A DNA stretch of 64,000 nt from Dendrolimus kikuchii (lineage: Eukaryota > Arthropoda > Insecta > Lepidoptera > Lasiocampidae). The first letter of the stretch is position 1; the number at the start of each line of letters is the position of its first letter. The DNA lies in NCBI GenBank assembly GCA_019925095.2, contig CM034398.1, positions 12,229,001 through 12,293,000 of the forward strand, written 5' to 3'. Below the pieces are notes generated by a model, which did not search any database, had not been told where the DNA came from, and worked only from the letters and a program-made list of their open reading frames with translations. Shown piece after piece: positions 32,550-45,292 of this stretch. Both the position numbers and the translations under genes were made by a program.

Positions 32550-33955
32550 AATACTACTTGTAATATATAATAAAGTTTATACAAAATACGGTCTGAAAGC
32601 TACGGAAAAGTAGTTAACAGATATTTCGATTTAACAGGTCAAAGGAAGTTAGTTTCAGATCGACATTGCACTTAGAAGTTTGGTCAACTAACCGGCAGAT
32701 TTATCGTTACGATTTAATCCCAAGCGTTTCCGCGATAGAAGTGTGCCAGCGATCCGTGAATTTTATTGTTTCCTCCACGATCCTGTAATAAAATTGTCAT
32801 TAAACGTGCGTTGACGGTATACTCGCTAACTTTGTATTAAGGTTACGTGTGTAGTTAGACTGCATGTGTACGTAAAATAATAATTACAGTCAAATCACCG
32901 AGACACTTTTTTGAATTAACAAAACATCAAATATATTCTCCTTAATTCTGTATAACATAGGGGTAGGCAGATCCGCTTTGCACCACCACAAGTGGTCCAG
33001 AAATAGCAAATCTCTACTAAGGTCGTGTAGTTCCATAGCACACTCTCTGAAGTGTATCTGATTAAAAATACAATTTGATAGTCGTGGTGGAACAAGGAAA
33101 TTATATTGGCTTGAATTCACCTTGGACATGCTTGGCAGCTTATTTACTGGTACTCCTTTTTAAAGCGGGAAGCTCGTGCCTAACCGTGGGGATTAATGGG
33201 CTTATAAAAGTTAGTACAGGTATTATTGTCACTATACTTATTCATAATAAATGAATTTATGAATTTCACCTGTCTAGGATTGGACTTGTTGCATAATATA
33301 CTTTGTAAGTTTTTTTACGTCGTCTCTTGTCAAATGTCATAAAGAATTACTATATTATATAGTACACACGGAGCACGATTCTGAATTATAGCTAGAAAAG
33401 CCGAAGATCATGTGAAATAGGGAAGAAATAGTAGTAAAAAGAACCCGGGCTCAGAATAGGTTGTTTCAGACCTAATCGAGATTTAACACTAACAATAAGA
33501 TAATGAAGCTATGTACGGAGCAGGAAATGTTTTTTTAACAATATGAATAATAGCAGAAGTTTCAGCTGAGACACGGGATTTCGGGCTACCTTTTGCATTT
33601 TGTAGAATGAACATCGAATTTAGATACGAGAGTGATCGCGAACCTAAGGCAGTGTTGGTGATGTGCAAACGTGATTTATTACGTTTATATGAATAATACA
33701 TTATCTATGAGGGATGGGATGGTTGTATCCATCATTCATATCTCACGTGGGTAATGTTGTTTGCCTGAGGTAGAGCCTGCCCGAGATAGAATCTTATGAA
33801 TATGAGTTAAGTGAAAGTAATATCAGCCTACAAATAATGTGTTCAGTCGTCACAAGAACAAATATTGTCTTTTAATAATTGATTATAGTATAGGCCAAAT
33901 AGTTGGCCAAATAATTGTATTAATAATTGGCTAATCTGCAAATAAAGCCGTCGAG
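32550..33955. other. Intergenic DNA, nothing recognised
   Basis: The 79-codon minus frame at 32890-33129 has balanced composition but matches no family I know. A 70-codon frame at 33489-33701 likewise. No splice or promoter context supports either. Confidence 0.25.
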
Positions 33956-34310
33956 AAGTGTGTCGCTTTCCACGCACGCTATATAGTCTCTGCACCCACG
34001 GGGCGAGGCAATTAGCCGCCTTACGCTGGACAGAGAGACATGATGCCGGGGTCATACCCCCGCCAGCCGCGGCAGAGCGAGCTGAGTTTGTCGAGCCTCT
34101 ATTTTCTCGTAGCCCTGGCAAAAGGTGAAGGAAGGAACACTGAGGGGTTTTAGTGGGTATCCCCGATGTAGCGTGGTAATAGCATCCCTCCAATGTAGGG
34201 AACCCACATCCACAGCGTTTCCCCCGCGGTGGATAATCCTCAAACGGATTTCCCCTCGTTAAAAAAGGGACTCTACCGTCGTAGGTAGGAGTCCCTTTAC
34301 AACTTGCCTT
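33950..34310 (-). repeat. GC-rich interspersed repeat candidate with a terminal hairpin
   Basis: The block is CpG-rich and contains minus-strand frames of 116 and 63 codons that shift against each other. These include LKPLSVPSFTFCQGYEKIEA, which I recall from moth retroelement relics (unverified). Near its edge is a hairpin: AAAGGGACTCTACC (34264-34277) with GGTAGGAGTCCCTTT (34284-34298), one base bulged. A decayed retroelement is the best guess. Confidence 0.4.
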
Positions 34311-35750
34311 GATTGCAATTTTAACGTCATAGCCGCTTGCATACTTTTAAATTGTTTTTATTAATGTTACGGTTTACTAGCTATAAACAAACCTAATAAA
34401 AAAAAAAATAACAGGTGTAATCGATCTATTAAAGCTGTCCACAGTCTCTCCATCATTATCAGGTTGTCCTTAAAATTCTTCAAGTGACGTACATGAATTC
34501 GAATACTACTGTGAATAAAAGAACAATGATAATTTTGTTAATAATTCTCGCAAGGCTGGGAGGAATGTAGACACCTAGATAGGCATTAGGTAATTTAGGT
34601 GTAGGTTATTTAAACTATCCTTTTCATGGTGATTTTACAGATTATTCGATAATATCTTTGAGAAACGCAAAATTTGAAGAAAGTGATACAGAAATCTGTT
34701 TTAATATAATATGTACGTATCAATAGATTGCTCTCTGTGTAGAGGATGCCTGTAGGCAGAGAAACATCCGCTTTTGTCCGGCTGGAATACAGCGAAATTA
34801 CAACCTTGGGTAATTTTAAGATCTTGTTATACTTCTAGAGGAACTGTGACTATTGCAGCTAGTTATCCTCAAATCGATGTCAATCATTTCGTTGACATCG
34901 ATTTGAGAAACCATCCGAAAAATCGACTACGAAAATAATTTCGGTATTCGTGTAACTTACAATTGAAATTAATTTGCTCTACGACTCTAGTTCGACTTAT
35001 GTGTTTCAAGTTTTCTGGAGTTTCCTCCTGAATTTTCAGTATACGGTGGATGATCATTAACCGATTAGGATATTCTTCAGAGTCTGATATAAAGTGTTAA
35101 TTTATTAGTTAGAGAAATATTACAATTTCATTTCTAATGACAACTGTAGGGAAAAAGCAATGTAGATTTTTTTTTATCGAAGCAAACAAATCTTCTCTTG
35201 GATACGAACTAAAACAAATAGCTGCAGATACAAGCTTGTACAGATGTTAGCATTTTACTTTACCGCTGTAGTTATAAACCTGAAAAGTCAACGCAACCTC
35301 GAATGTATATAAAAGCTTATAGAGGTGCTGAACATAAAAGGAGGGTAGGGGTTATTGTTATTTGAAATTTCAATGTTACTTCATTGGATTAACAAGCAGT
35401 AAAAAAAGACTCCGTAAGTAACTACTAAAAAGAAAAAAAAATACTTTTCTTGTCTTGTGTACTGTCTTCATTAATATTGGAGGCATTAAAGGCAGGCTCG
35501 GAAGCGAAGCTAGACGGGTGTCCAGCTTGCTATATTTAGGAATTGGACCGTGCCGGTAGCAAGTTCATCAATGTGTATTGGAGCGTGGGATTGTTTTCGA
35601 TCGTTGCTTCTGCCTCAATAAAATGCAAACTTAAGCCCAGTTAAAGCATATTCACATACACATTTACGGCCTTTGTGGTTAACGCGCGGACTTGGCGAGT
35701 CCTTGTCCATATGTATTGCGATAGTCGGACGACCATAGCTAAGAAATTGA
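34311..35750. other. AT-rich intergenic DNA with one perfect hairpin
   Basis: Apart from the inverted repeat at 34868-34907 nothing is recognised. Confidence 0.3.
34868..34907. repeat. Perfect 16-bp hairpin
   Basis: CTCAAATCGATGTCAA (34868-34883) and TTGACATCGATTTGAG (34892-34907) are exact complements around an 8-base loop. The arms are not merely AT-rich: they hold ATCGAT and TGTCAA, so chance is less likely than for the TA-rich hairpins. Confidence 0.85.
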
Positions 35751-35756
35751 CATTAA

Positions 35757-36076
35757 TTTTTAGCCGTACAGGAACGGCGAAAGAATGCAATTCCCTGCCG
35801 CCGGGCGGCCTGTCCTGAGAGGCGGTGACAAAACAACCCACAGACAGGTGGTTGGGTATTTGCCCGCATGAATGACTACTACCGCTGGTATAGAGTATGC
35901 CGCCATAACAACCTTGAGTTCTGTTCCGGCATTAGTGGCCAAATTCCAACCTCCATATAGAGAGTGGCAGCATATTGGTAGCACCTTTGGTGTTACAAAT
36001 GTCCACAGGCGATGGAAACCTGTTTTGCATCAGTTGGGCCGTCTGACTGTACGCTGAACTCATGAAATAAAAAAAT
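35757..36076 (+). mobile_element. Interspersed family A copy 4 (near full length)
   Basis: It runs from AGCCGTACAGGAACGGCGAA, through CCTGCCGCCGGGCGGCC and GTTCCGGCATTAGTGGCC, to TGAACTCATGAAATAAAAAA. The start region CCGTACAGGAACGG is shared with the copy at 45293. Confidence 0.82.
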
Positions 36077-36079
36077 ACT

Positions 36080-39010
36080 TGAGCGGAGTTCACTTTAGTA
36101 AGATAAATATAGACAGTAAGAAATATATAACCCGACATACATCTATTTTATACACAAATATTCACGATATTACCATATATTTACCTTTACGTTACACTTG
36201 TGGCCTGCTATAAGCAAAAGGATGCAAAATTTGTCGAGTGCGGTGTCATAAATATTACATAGCGACAGCAGGGTCCGCCATTTTCCTGTTGACAAAATCG
36301 TGCCACAATATATCCAAACTTGTCTAAAGTTTCCATTGCTTTACAGATTGTTAGCAGGAAATTTTTGCACGACTATTTATAATCATGTAGACAGTGTTTT
36401 ATTGTTCTAAGCTTTTTTATGGTTTTAATGTAGTAATTGATGTAAGTAAAACCTTCGCTGCCACGGACGAAAATACAAAACGTGTAGATACGTCATGCTC
36501 TGTTCGCCCCTTCCATTCTCGGTCATTCATCCTGTAACTTGAACTCCCAATATTACATATTTGCAAAATTTCATTATTAAATTCTAATAAAAGATACATT
36601 CGCTTACGGAATTTTATTCCCATAATACTTAGTATTTATAATGTATATAATATGTTTTTTAAAACTATTTTTGGAAGGGGGGTTATTCTAATATGTCAAT
36701 CCCATAGTACCTTAAATTGGCTCTACTGAAAAAATATCGTAAAATAGGCGCTAATGAAGGATTCCGATCAAACCACCCAGCCGTCGGGAGGATTCTGTGT
36801 TTAAGGCGTGCCTATGACTTGAATCCACGATTTAGCAAGAGTAACGTAGCGCTCACGCAGTTTTACCGGTCTAATGTTCAAATTGTATTATTATTACTGC
36901 ATGATGACGATGAAAGAAATCACTGTATGAAAAAGAATTCGCCAATTGACTTTAAAGAAGTATGGTGAGTATACCTACCATCTAGTCTAGCACTAGAACA
37001 TTTGAATACTGATGTTATCGTAAGTCTAGTTTTAAGAAAGGGTTACATTTATTTATTTATATTCACATCATAGACGACAGTATTTTATCCGTTCTATGAT
37101 ATGAATCACATGACAAGTGTGGCGGGCATACAGTTCATTCTCCCTAGATAAAAATGAGGACACCAGAAACCAGCAGTTGGAGTATTATGAGCTGTTTTTA
37201 TTATTATACTATACAAATCGTTAAAGTATATACATTTTTACTCTTTTATAGGTAAATTTATTGAATTTATGTATTACGTGGTTTTACGTCATGAGATTTG
37301 ATAGCATCCATTGGAGTGGCGAGACATCGAAAGCGCCTTTAAAAGAAAATAATCTTGATAAAACGTCTTGCTTTGAAAAGGGAACATCTCCGTAGCGAGA
37401 TGGTTCCCAGAAATAAATTGGCACATTGAAACAAAGACTTTATTTCTATACAATAGCTTAGAACGATGCTTGTAAAATAAGTAAATGGATGTATCTTAAA
37501 AACGATGGCATATTAATGTTGTAAGATTGGATATTTATAACAGAAAGAATTTGTAAGAACGGTACTTAATTAATGTGTCAAAGTATACTAACAAAGTTTC
37601 GCGAATTAATTGGATCGAAACAGCCTAATTAATCTGTTCGTAATAAACTATCTTTGTAAGTTAATTAATGAATGTTGTTTATCTGAATAGATAGAAGAGT
37701 TTTAAATTAAAAAGGCTAAATGAACGTCGGACCACTCATACTGAAGCGAAAATCAGAAGTCATTGCACAGAAGAGATCATCAAATTTCTATAAAGTCATA
37801 AGAAATTGAGCTTCTTTGTGAAAATATTTCAAATTAACGAGTATGTATTGAATACCGCGCCAAAGCTGTTTCTTTCATGGCACAATTTTCAAAGAAGGTA
37901 CATGAATATTGATTTGCTTTGAACGCTCATTTGTATAGCAATTCGGTACGAGCGTATATTTTTATGTTATATGAATATACCTGAAGCGAATATATTATTT
38001 ACTATTATGATACATTTTAATGCATTCTATTTTAGCAACAGTAAGACAAGGTAATTCCCTGACATTCACTATCATATAGAATAGGAAGAAATAGACCACC
38101 TTACGTCGCTGTTGCTATTTAGTGTAAAATTACTTTTTGAGTAACCACAAAAACTCTGTTGTACAACAGACCTACAATGACTGTTAACAATACATAAAAG
38201 ACTAGGTTTTAAATATGAATATCTAATAAGACTTGGTTATAATATTTTAAAAAAATTGAATAAAATGCCTAAATCCGTGTTTTTAAACGGTATTCAGATA
38301 TGAACTTACGCAAAATATGTATATTATTTTAATACAAATGTACTGAATACTTTTTAGTACAATTTAAAGTGTATTTAAAGAAATTAAAATATGTTTTATT
38401 CTTGCTATTTGTTACTACTAAAATTAAATGTTCACACTATATCATATAGTATTTTACAATAAGTGGATTATATGATGGTATTCACGTTCTATCCCTATAC
38501 AAGCTTACTTATATGTAAACGATGTAGGCCTATGACGCGTCTATACATATACAGAATGTCATTGATTATTTGAATGTGTTTTATAGATGTTCAGATTTTA
38601 AGTCAAAGCGATATATTAACTAAACGTACCTATATATTTCTGTTATAAAATAAGTGTTTCTGTTTCAAAGCCGGTTAGATCAAGTATTAAGATGTTATAT
38701 TTGTATACATTTCTAATTGTATGTTGTTCCGCTATGTTCAGCCCAGAATGAGATCTGGGTAAATAGAACTGTGATATCCCTTTCCATATTTATAATAATT
38801 GTTTTGTGTGCAATCAGAAGAATTGCGACAGAGTGAAGGATTTAATGACGAAAAATAAATTAAAAATAAATCTTGTTACGCAAAATAAGAACACCTGATA
38901 AAGAAACAAAAAAATGTTTTGCAATCAATGGTGATACATGAATTTCTTAGTTTGATTTTAAAATCGAATACATTGCAAAAAAAACTTAACTTATTTGTAT
39001 TGTATTCTAC
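36080..39010. other. AT-rich intergenic DNA, nothing recognised
   Basis: The 83-codon frame at 36717-36968 runs into GTGAGTAT, a donor-like site, but has no recognisable domain. No repeats with clear ends were seen. Confidence 0.25.
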
Positions 39011-39014
39011 TCAT

Positions 39015-39200
39015 AGTCCTTCAAGACGATAAGTAGAATACTGAGCCTAGATCCCAGTCTTCTATAGGTAAGGTGCCCAGAAGGCTGGCTACGTTTCCTC
39101 GCTGGATGGCCATACTGATCCGTTGGCCGAGATAAGCACCAGCCCTCTGATCACCTGAAGCGTCAACCCCACGGTCCAAGCGTCTCGACAGCAAACGGCA
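39015..39200 (-). pseudogene. Retroelement coding-tail fragment, family C copy 6
   Basis: The minus frame reads [40 protein letters not shown] and [16 protein letters not shown], then a stop at 39021. It is the last third of the family C tail and its frame is intact. An unrelated AT-rich frame overlaps at 39163-39411. Confidence 0.8.
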
Positions 39201-39204
39201 CAAA

Positions 39205-40450
39205 CATATAAATTAAAATTGGGTTAGATGAAAATATAAAACTTAGAAATTTAATATGAAATAGGATCTTTGTATCGAGAAATATTATATTTCTTAACTC
39301 ATATTGTTTTCCGTTATAATGGTTGTCCGTCTCTAAATAATATGTATATGAATCAAACATTGCTATACTTATTACATGACCATGAACAACCAAACATCCA
39401 ATCAAATTCACTAATTTATATTTTATATTTTGAATTTAGATTTATAAATTTTGAAATAATAAATGTACGAATTATTTACTTAATTAATCACGGTTGGAAG
39501 TCCGTAACCCACCCACATCTTTGTCAAAAAAGCACCTCGATCAGCACAAATCTCTGCGGGTCTAAAAGTACCATTGACCTTTTTTAAGTAAAGGTGATGG
39601 ACGGGTTGTGGGTTTAAATAGGCAATTTCACACGCAAAAAATTGCGGTCGGTTGCTAGAAAGGAGTTGGGATTTCTTTATATTTACTTACATTCTGGGCA
39701 CAGGACACTATTGTCTTACTTATTACTTGAACTTTATTATTTTTTAAACCGTTTTGGCAAAAACGTAACTCCTGTAAACATTAAAATTTGTCTGTCTATA
39801 TACTGGTGAAATTTCTAAGTGTGCCTTCAGGACCAAATCCTAAACTATGCTATATAGCAAAAAACACTAAAAGGAGTCTCGAGACCAATTTTAACGAAAA
39901 CTAAAACAAAAAAAAACAATTATCCTTGTCAGAAATTGAATCGGCTAATTTTGAAAAATTAAACACAGCCTGTATTATTACACCAAATCATAGTGTAGCT
40001 ATTAAGGTTCAATTTCTTGAAGGAATGTTAAACGGCAAAGCGAGGAAAAGGGTTGTTTTTAAACAAAATGTCCTATTTTTCATGTATCCTGTACACTTAG
40101 CAAGTTTTCTTAGAAACTACTGGGTCTATATGGATAAAACTTCATAAAAGATGCATAATCTGTATGCGTATACACAGTATTGTGAAGTAAATTGGTTAAA
40201 AAATAAAATTAAGAGATTTGTATATGTCGGATTTTTTAGCGAAGTACGTTTCTTCGAGTCACAAGAATTATCCTTCGGCGCTCATCAAACTCCTAAAATT
40301 TAGCGGAGGCTTTTGTATTGAATATTATTCTAAAATGTTAATATTCATGGATACTTGACTCTGGCTAGAGACACTGCTGATGATAAGATGAAGAAATATT
40401 TTATGAATATGCTACATGTTACGTTTTATGTATAATTATGTTAGTCAAGT
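39205..40450. other. AT-rich intergenic DNA, nothing recognised
   Basis: Frames at 39270-39587 and 39926-40147 are AT-driven (Ile/Leu/Phe/Asn-rich) and match no family I know. Confidence 0.25.
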
Positions 40451-40455
40451 TAGTC

Positions 40456-40577
40456 CCTTAAGAGAGCAGCAGCGCATTTGTAGCACCTTTGGTGTTGCAA
40501 ATGTCCATAGGCGATGGTAACCGCTTTTCATCAAGTGGGCCGTCTGCCTGTCTGCTGAACTCCTGCAATAAAAAAAA
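40456..40577 (+). mobile_element. Interspersed family A copy 5 (short)
   Basis: It begins CCTTAAGAGAGCAGCAGCGC, holds GTCCATAGGCGATGGTAACC and CTGCCTGTCTGCTGAACTCC, and ends in CAATAAAAAAAAA. It is strongly 5'-truncated. Confidence 0.82.
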
Positions 40578-40599
40578 AGTCACCGTCGTAATTGAAATA

Positions 40600-40930
40600 C
40601 ATTTTGTGACGTGGGTGGTAAAGCCATGCTGGAATCGTAATCTTGATTACAACTCTTAGGACCGGCTCAATCTGTGCACTATCATGCTCTCACAGAATAT
40701 CGGCATCAAATGGTTAGTCTTGAGCTAATCGTGTTTCGTAATGATAAAAGAGTTCCGATAGTCCACTTCGCTGCCCTTAATCATAGCGTCTCTAATTCAT
40801 CCTCTTATTTCTCATGCCATCTGCATTGATCTATGCTAAACGCTCATGACGCGTTAGTTTCGCTTTAGGTATTGCAGACGTCTACCGGCGACATTTCCAT
40901 CAACACCTGTGTTTCGCGATAAAAATCAGT
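40600..40930 (+). repeat. Family A2 interspersed repeat copy
   Basis: GAATATCGGCATCAAATGG, CTTGAGCTAATCGTGTTTCG and the end GCAGACGTCTACCGGCGACA align with the copy at 50750-51165. Confidence 0.65.
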
Positions 40931-40999
40931 ATTTATGTAATAATCATTCGGTAACTATTAAAGTGTGAATGAATAGGATGAATAACGGGGCGGCATCCA

Positions 41000-41925
41000 T
41001 CCTTTGCGGTAAACCTATTCGGCACTTAGCCAAGCACGTGCATAATTTACTTAGCTTCCGTTCTACCTATGTTGCGTTTTGAACATGGTCCAAAATCTCA
41101 ATTCTTTTTGTATTTAGAATTAGATCCCTAGTTCAATACGGTTGTCTTATACTTAATTAACGTCAAGCATTTGAAGTCATAGACAAAGTACTGATTTGCA
41201 TGTTTATCTAAGTACTATTGAATATTAAGACATTATGTAACTTGTGATTGCATATTGTTTAGAATCTTTTAAGATATTTTGTTTCTAAATTTTAGCTATT
41301 GTAAGTTCTTTTTCTTTATGAAATACGAGTATGGTTTCACAAGGTTTTTAGATTTAGCTAGTCTCAAGTATTTATGCATTTCCAAGTTTTCAAATAATCT
41401 CGAAGTAAAAGAAAATGGACTAAAGCCAGACAGAGCTATACAAAACTCGACTAGCCAAATTGTAATCAATCCGATAATTTTTAAAACTCTTAACACAATT
41501 CTTTATTAAAGGAATCACCGCTAACAGATATTGTTCATTTTTATTTTTAATAAGAGTTATAATTATGTTTGTTAAAAATATAATAAACATAAATTTGATT
41601 TACTGGGGAAATATTTTAAAATAATTATGCTTAGCTAATAAATACTTATTATAACAACTAACACCTAAGAGACAGGCTTGGCCTAGTTCACGTGTTAGTG
41701 CTCAAACAATTTTACAACAGAAATATTTGCAAGGTTTTAATGTCAATAAAAATATTTTATGTTTTATTTATTTATTATAAACAATAACTGTTAGGTAAGC
41801 TTGGCATGAACTAATTATCCAGAATCATTTTATATGCAAGTAGAGTGCCTACGTTGGGGAGAAATTATGCTAACGAACTGCTATTATGTTTTACCCCAGT
41901 GTCACTGTGTGAAGGTTTTGCACTC
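41000..41925. other. AT-rich intergenic DNA, nothing recognised
   Basis: Opposite-strand frames at 41279-41509 and 41296-41496 are mirror-image chance frames. Confidence 0.25.
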
Positions 41926-41929
41926 TCGA

Positions 41930-42065
41930 CCGAGTGATACCGGGAGGGTTGTCGGGAAATGTGTTGGGAAAAGGGAAAAGCGGGCAGTGTGAATGCGGGC
42001 GGCGGTGGGGACGGACGCTGCAAATTTTCCCAAAATTCCGGACGCGACGAACGTACGAAAATTAT
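41930..42065 (+). other. G-rich block with potential G-quadruplex
   Basis: Six runs of GGG fall between 41942 and 41984 (loops of 1, 5, 9, 4 and 6 bases). Further G-runs continue to 42009, and CpG-rich sequence follows to 42055. This is sharply different from the AT-rich flanks. It could be a promoter-proximal element; no gene was identified next to it. Confidence 0.5.
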
Positions 42066-42420
42066 TACGAAACTGTTAAATATAATGCAATTTTATTTGA
42101 GAATTTGTTAATACTGAATGTGGAATCGAAATTCAGTAAGATAACATAAAATAATTATATGCAGTAAAAGACAGTGTTAAAAAGTTTTGTGTTTGGAAAG
42201 TTATAATAAACTAAAAAGAAATAGGGACTGTTAAATATTAAAAAACTTAAACATTTGGAATGGCCAAAATATGTAAGTTGTTGAGTATGACTACCTAGAT
42301 TATAAATTTAAAATTCAAAGTTCTAATCCTTAGGCCCATACTGCTTTAATGGCAAAATTAGGACAATAAATATATTATCTACCTATTTATTAATAGATCT
42401 TTTAGTAATGTATTAAAAAA

Positions 42421-42616
42421 TCTATACTAATATCATAGAGGTAAAGTATTGTTAAAGTTGTTTGTAAGAAGTAATCTCTTGAACTACTGAACCGATTTTG
42501 AAAATTCTTTCACCAGTAGAAAGCTACGTTATTCCTGAGTAATATATTTGATTAGCATGCGTGTGTGCCTATGTATTTTTAATGATGCTTACCAAAGTGG
42601 GCAGGGGTCAGTTAGT
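42421..42616 (+). mobile_element. Helitron-like (Lep1-style) non-autonomous element, copy 1
   Basis: It starts TCTATACTAATATCATAGAG and ends GTCAGTTAGT. It shares CTGA(A/T)CCGATTTTGAAAATTC, ATAGAAAGCTAC and a GTGTGTG..TGTATTTTTAATGA phrase with the copy at 51182-51561. A TCTATACTAATATTATAAAG start and CTAGT end, with no target duplication, are those of Helitron-like Lep1 elements. Confidence 0.75.
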
Positions 42617-43239
42617 AATTTATAAAGCAGCTCTTCTGTAAAATTTTACATAAAATATTTAGGGGTACGTTGTTCTTCCATAAAAGGCTCGGCATAGTGC
42701 TATAATTATTATGACTTGCAGTATTTTCAATAATCAAACAGGTATCCCAGTTTTCTCCGATGTAGAACTTTCCCGTCAACAACTTCAGTCTTACTTCGTG
42801 ATATAATTCTTGAATAATGAATATTGTTCTGTACTTGGAAATTAGGCAAAGTTTGTTAAATTATAGTATATACGTACAGATTTAATACTTCTTTTAGTTT
42901 CTACCAAATTAGGTTACAGCTTTTTGTATCTAAAATGTATATTTTGATCTCGTAAAGTAAGAATATGTTATTACAATATATATAGTTTCAGGTCGTTATA
43001 ATATCTAGCACGGTTGCTAACTAGAAGTCAAGATATAAAGTACAATGTCAAATTCTCTGATGCTACTGTTACAGCTGCGTCAAGGCCAGTGAAACATATA
43101 GGTATGACAATTTAAAAATAAATTCCTGTTTTAAATACCTAAAATTTTCATTAAACCACTGAGCCGTTTTGGAGTTCAATTTTCGCTTAAATTTTGGTCT
43201 CGATTTTGAGTTTACAAACACATACCTACTTCTATTTTA

Positions 43240-43370
43240 TTTATTGCCTGGAAGAAGAGATCGCTTTAAGCGATAAGGCCGCCCTTTGTTCAATTCTAGT
43301 TTTTAATAGCGTAGTTTTAGTTTTTGATGATTTACTTTGTGAACAATAAAGTGTTTCATTCATACATTCA
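43240..43370 (+). repeat. LINE 3'-end fragment, family D copy 2
   Basis: GCCTGGAAGAAGAGATCGCT and TTAAGCGATAAGGCCGCCC match the cores at 14405 and (inverted) 53520. It ends CAATAAAGTGTTTCATTCAT. Confidence 0.7.
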
Positions 43371-43930
43371 TTGGTATAGATCAGACGTAAAATTCAAACC
43401 CTTTTACAAACTTAAATCAAACAGTTTATTTCGGATATCCAAAAATGATTTTAATGGTTTTGATCATTAAACCAATAAAACATTTGTAGCCCATACGTTA
43501 CCCAGTATAAGCATAAAACTGGTGGTATAGGTACAGTTATCGGATATAAACGAGAATGACTCGACTGGATCAAAACCCCTACGCCCCAATTTAATTATAA
43601 TCAGTGACCTGTGTTAAAAAGATAAAATCCAATAAATTCTGTGGGAGCTGGAGCTGCCGCGTTTGAATAACTGTGCACTAATGGATAAACTTTACCAACA
43701 CATTAACAGAACTCGATACCACGAAAACTTTTGTGTTTAGACTAAGTTATTTTACTTTACGTGAATTACTTTGTTAGCAGTTAATGCCGGATTTCGATAT
43801 CTTACTACTTTTGCTTTTCTTTTATCATTGGTAGAAAATTGATGTCTGTATAGTTTTGATATCAAAGTTAATTATTCGTAAGGAAAGTACTGTAAACGAT
43901 TGATAGTCGGTATGGGGAATGAAATACTAA

Positions 43931-44111
43931 GGAAGTCTCCACACTAGCGGCATGGATTCGACAAATACAAGCCAAAAAGGGCTTTACTTGCTAGCTCGGT
44001 GCTCTGTATCGAACCGGTGAAAACGACATCACTGACGGCCTTATTTCGTATACATACAGCTCTTTTTGGCTTGTATTTGTCGAATCCGAACCGAGTAGCG
44101 TGACGACTTCC
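43931..44111. mobile_element. PIF/Harbinger-type MITE
   Basis: A 181-bp element begins GGAAGTC and ends GACTTCC, flanked by TAA on each side (43928-43930, 44112-44114). TWA duplications are the hallmark of PIF/Harbinger. Inside, a perfect 26-bp inverted repeat pairs 43954-43979 (GGATTCGACAAATACAAGCC...) with 44062-44087. The outer repeats match less well between the two blocks. The 60-codon frame inside is meaningless. Confidence 0.78.
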
Positions 44112-44119
44112 TAAAGCGT

Positions 44120-45290
44120 CACTCAAATCTCTATCATTTGTTCGATCCGATTATCGTCGTGTTTCTTGCATTATTACTGATATTAAAAAAAGTCAAATAT
44201 CCTTTCCGTTACAAATAATTGAGTACATTTTTCATATATTTTATGCATGTAGAAAGAATTGATGAAATAAGACTGACACAAAGTGTGCATGACAACAGTG
44301 TGAATGATAGAAATGATGCTGGTAGACTGCGACCAATGACAAAAGCGAGTACCTAAATAGTTAAATTTTTTATGAAAATCGGTTATTAATTTAAACCGAA
44401 ACTTAGTTCAACTAATAAACTATTAGAGATGATAAAGTTTTACCTATATATTACTAACATGAAAAATACATAAGTAGTATTCAGTTCTTCGACGCTACTA
44501 AGGAGTATGAATATGCAATTTTAAAATTAGTTTTTTAAAAGCAAAATCAGAGTTCCAAGACCAATATAGATCATGAAAATTACAAATTGAACGTCATTAG
44601 ATAGCTTTTATCTCAGCACTGCGCATCATTAGGGACATCGTAAACAAATTCCCCCGCAAAGTTTGTATAAGCGAGATGAAAGTGTTCCCCCAACAATTAA
44701 CATTTAAATATCTGCACTAGAGGTGGATAAGAGGGATTAAATCTGAAGATCCTTAATGTCTGGGGGAGAATTTCAATGGGTCATTTAAAAAACCTTTACA
44801 AAACATGGAGAGTGATTAACAGTACAAAATTAGCTTACCCTTAGCTAAGAGTTGAATATAGTAAACTCACGTGTGTCAGGAATTAATAAGTACTCGATAA
44901 TACAATGCATTGCAAAGCTACATTAAAATAAATCTGATAAATATTATTTTAAACATTTATTTTTACATTATCTTTTTTATATTGGTATATCTAGAATCAA
45001 GATTATTGTATAAATAGATGGATATTTGAGGAATTAGTGTTTCAGTAAAATATATTTAAAATTAGTACGCAAATGGAGGGTTGTTTTAAAACTTCTATTG
45101 CACCCGACTTCTTTGTTGTGTCAAACGACTTTTTTTACAGCGAAGCTGGCAAATAGACAGATGACTCAGTTAATAGAAAGTGATTACTATCGCCTATAGA
45201 CGTTTACAACACCAGAGCCAAAGCTAACAAGTTGTCAACATTTAGGATAAGATGATGAGAATAGAAGAGGGATGAGATAGGAGTAATCTA
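44120..45290. other. Intergenic DNA; possible conserved non-coding stretch
   Basis: About 44600-44830 is less AT-rich and has motif-like phrases (GAGGGATTAAATCTGAAGAT, CAATTAACATTTAAAT) such as homeodomain cores. It has no frame. This is only a candidate for a regulatory element. Confidence 0.25.
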
Positions 45291-45292
45291 GG

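Noticed and set aside
33843..34193. 116-codon minus-strand frame
   Set aside because: It crosses from a GC-rich repeat-like block into AT-rich DNA, and the plausible relic peptide is in another frame; kept only as a repeat.
36717..36975. Exon ending in a GTGAGTAT donor
   Set aside because: The donor-like site follows an 83-codon frame, but there is no acceptor or start context and no recognisable peptide; a single motif is not enough.
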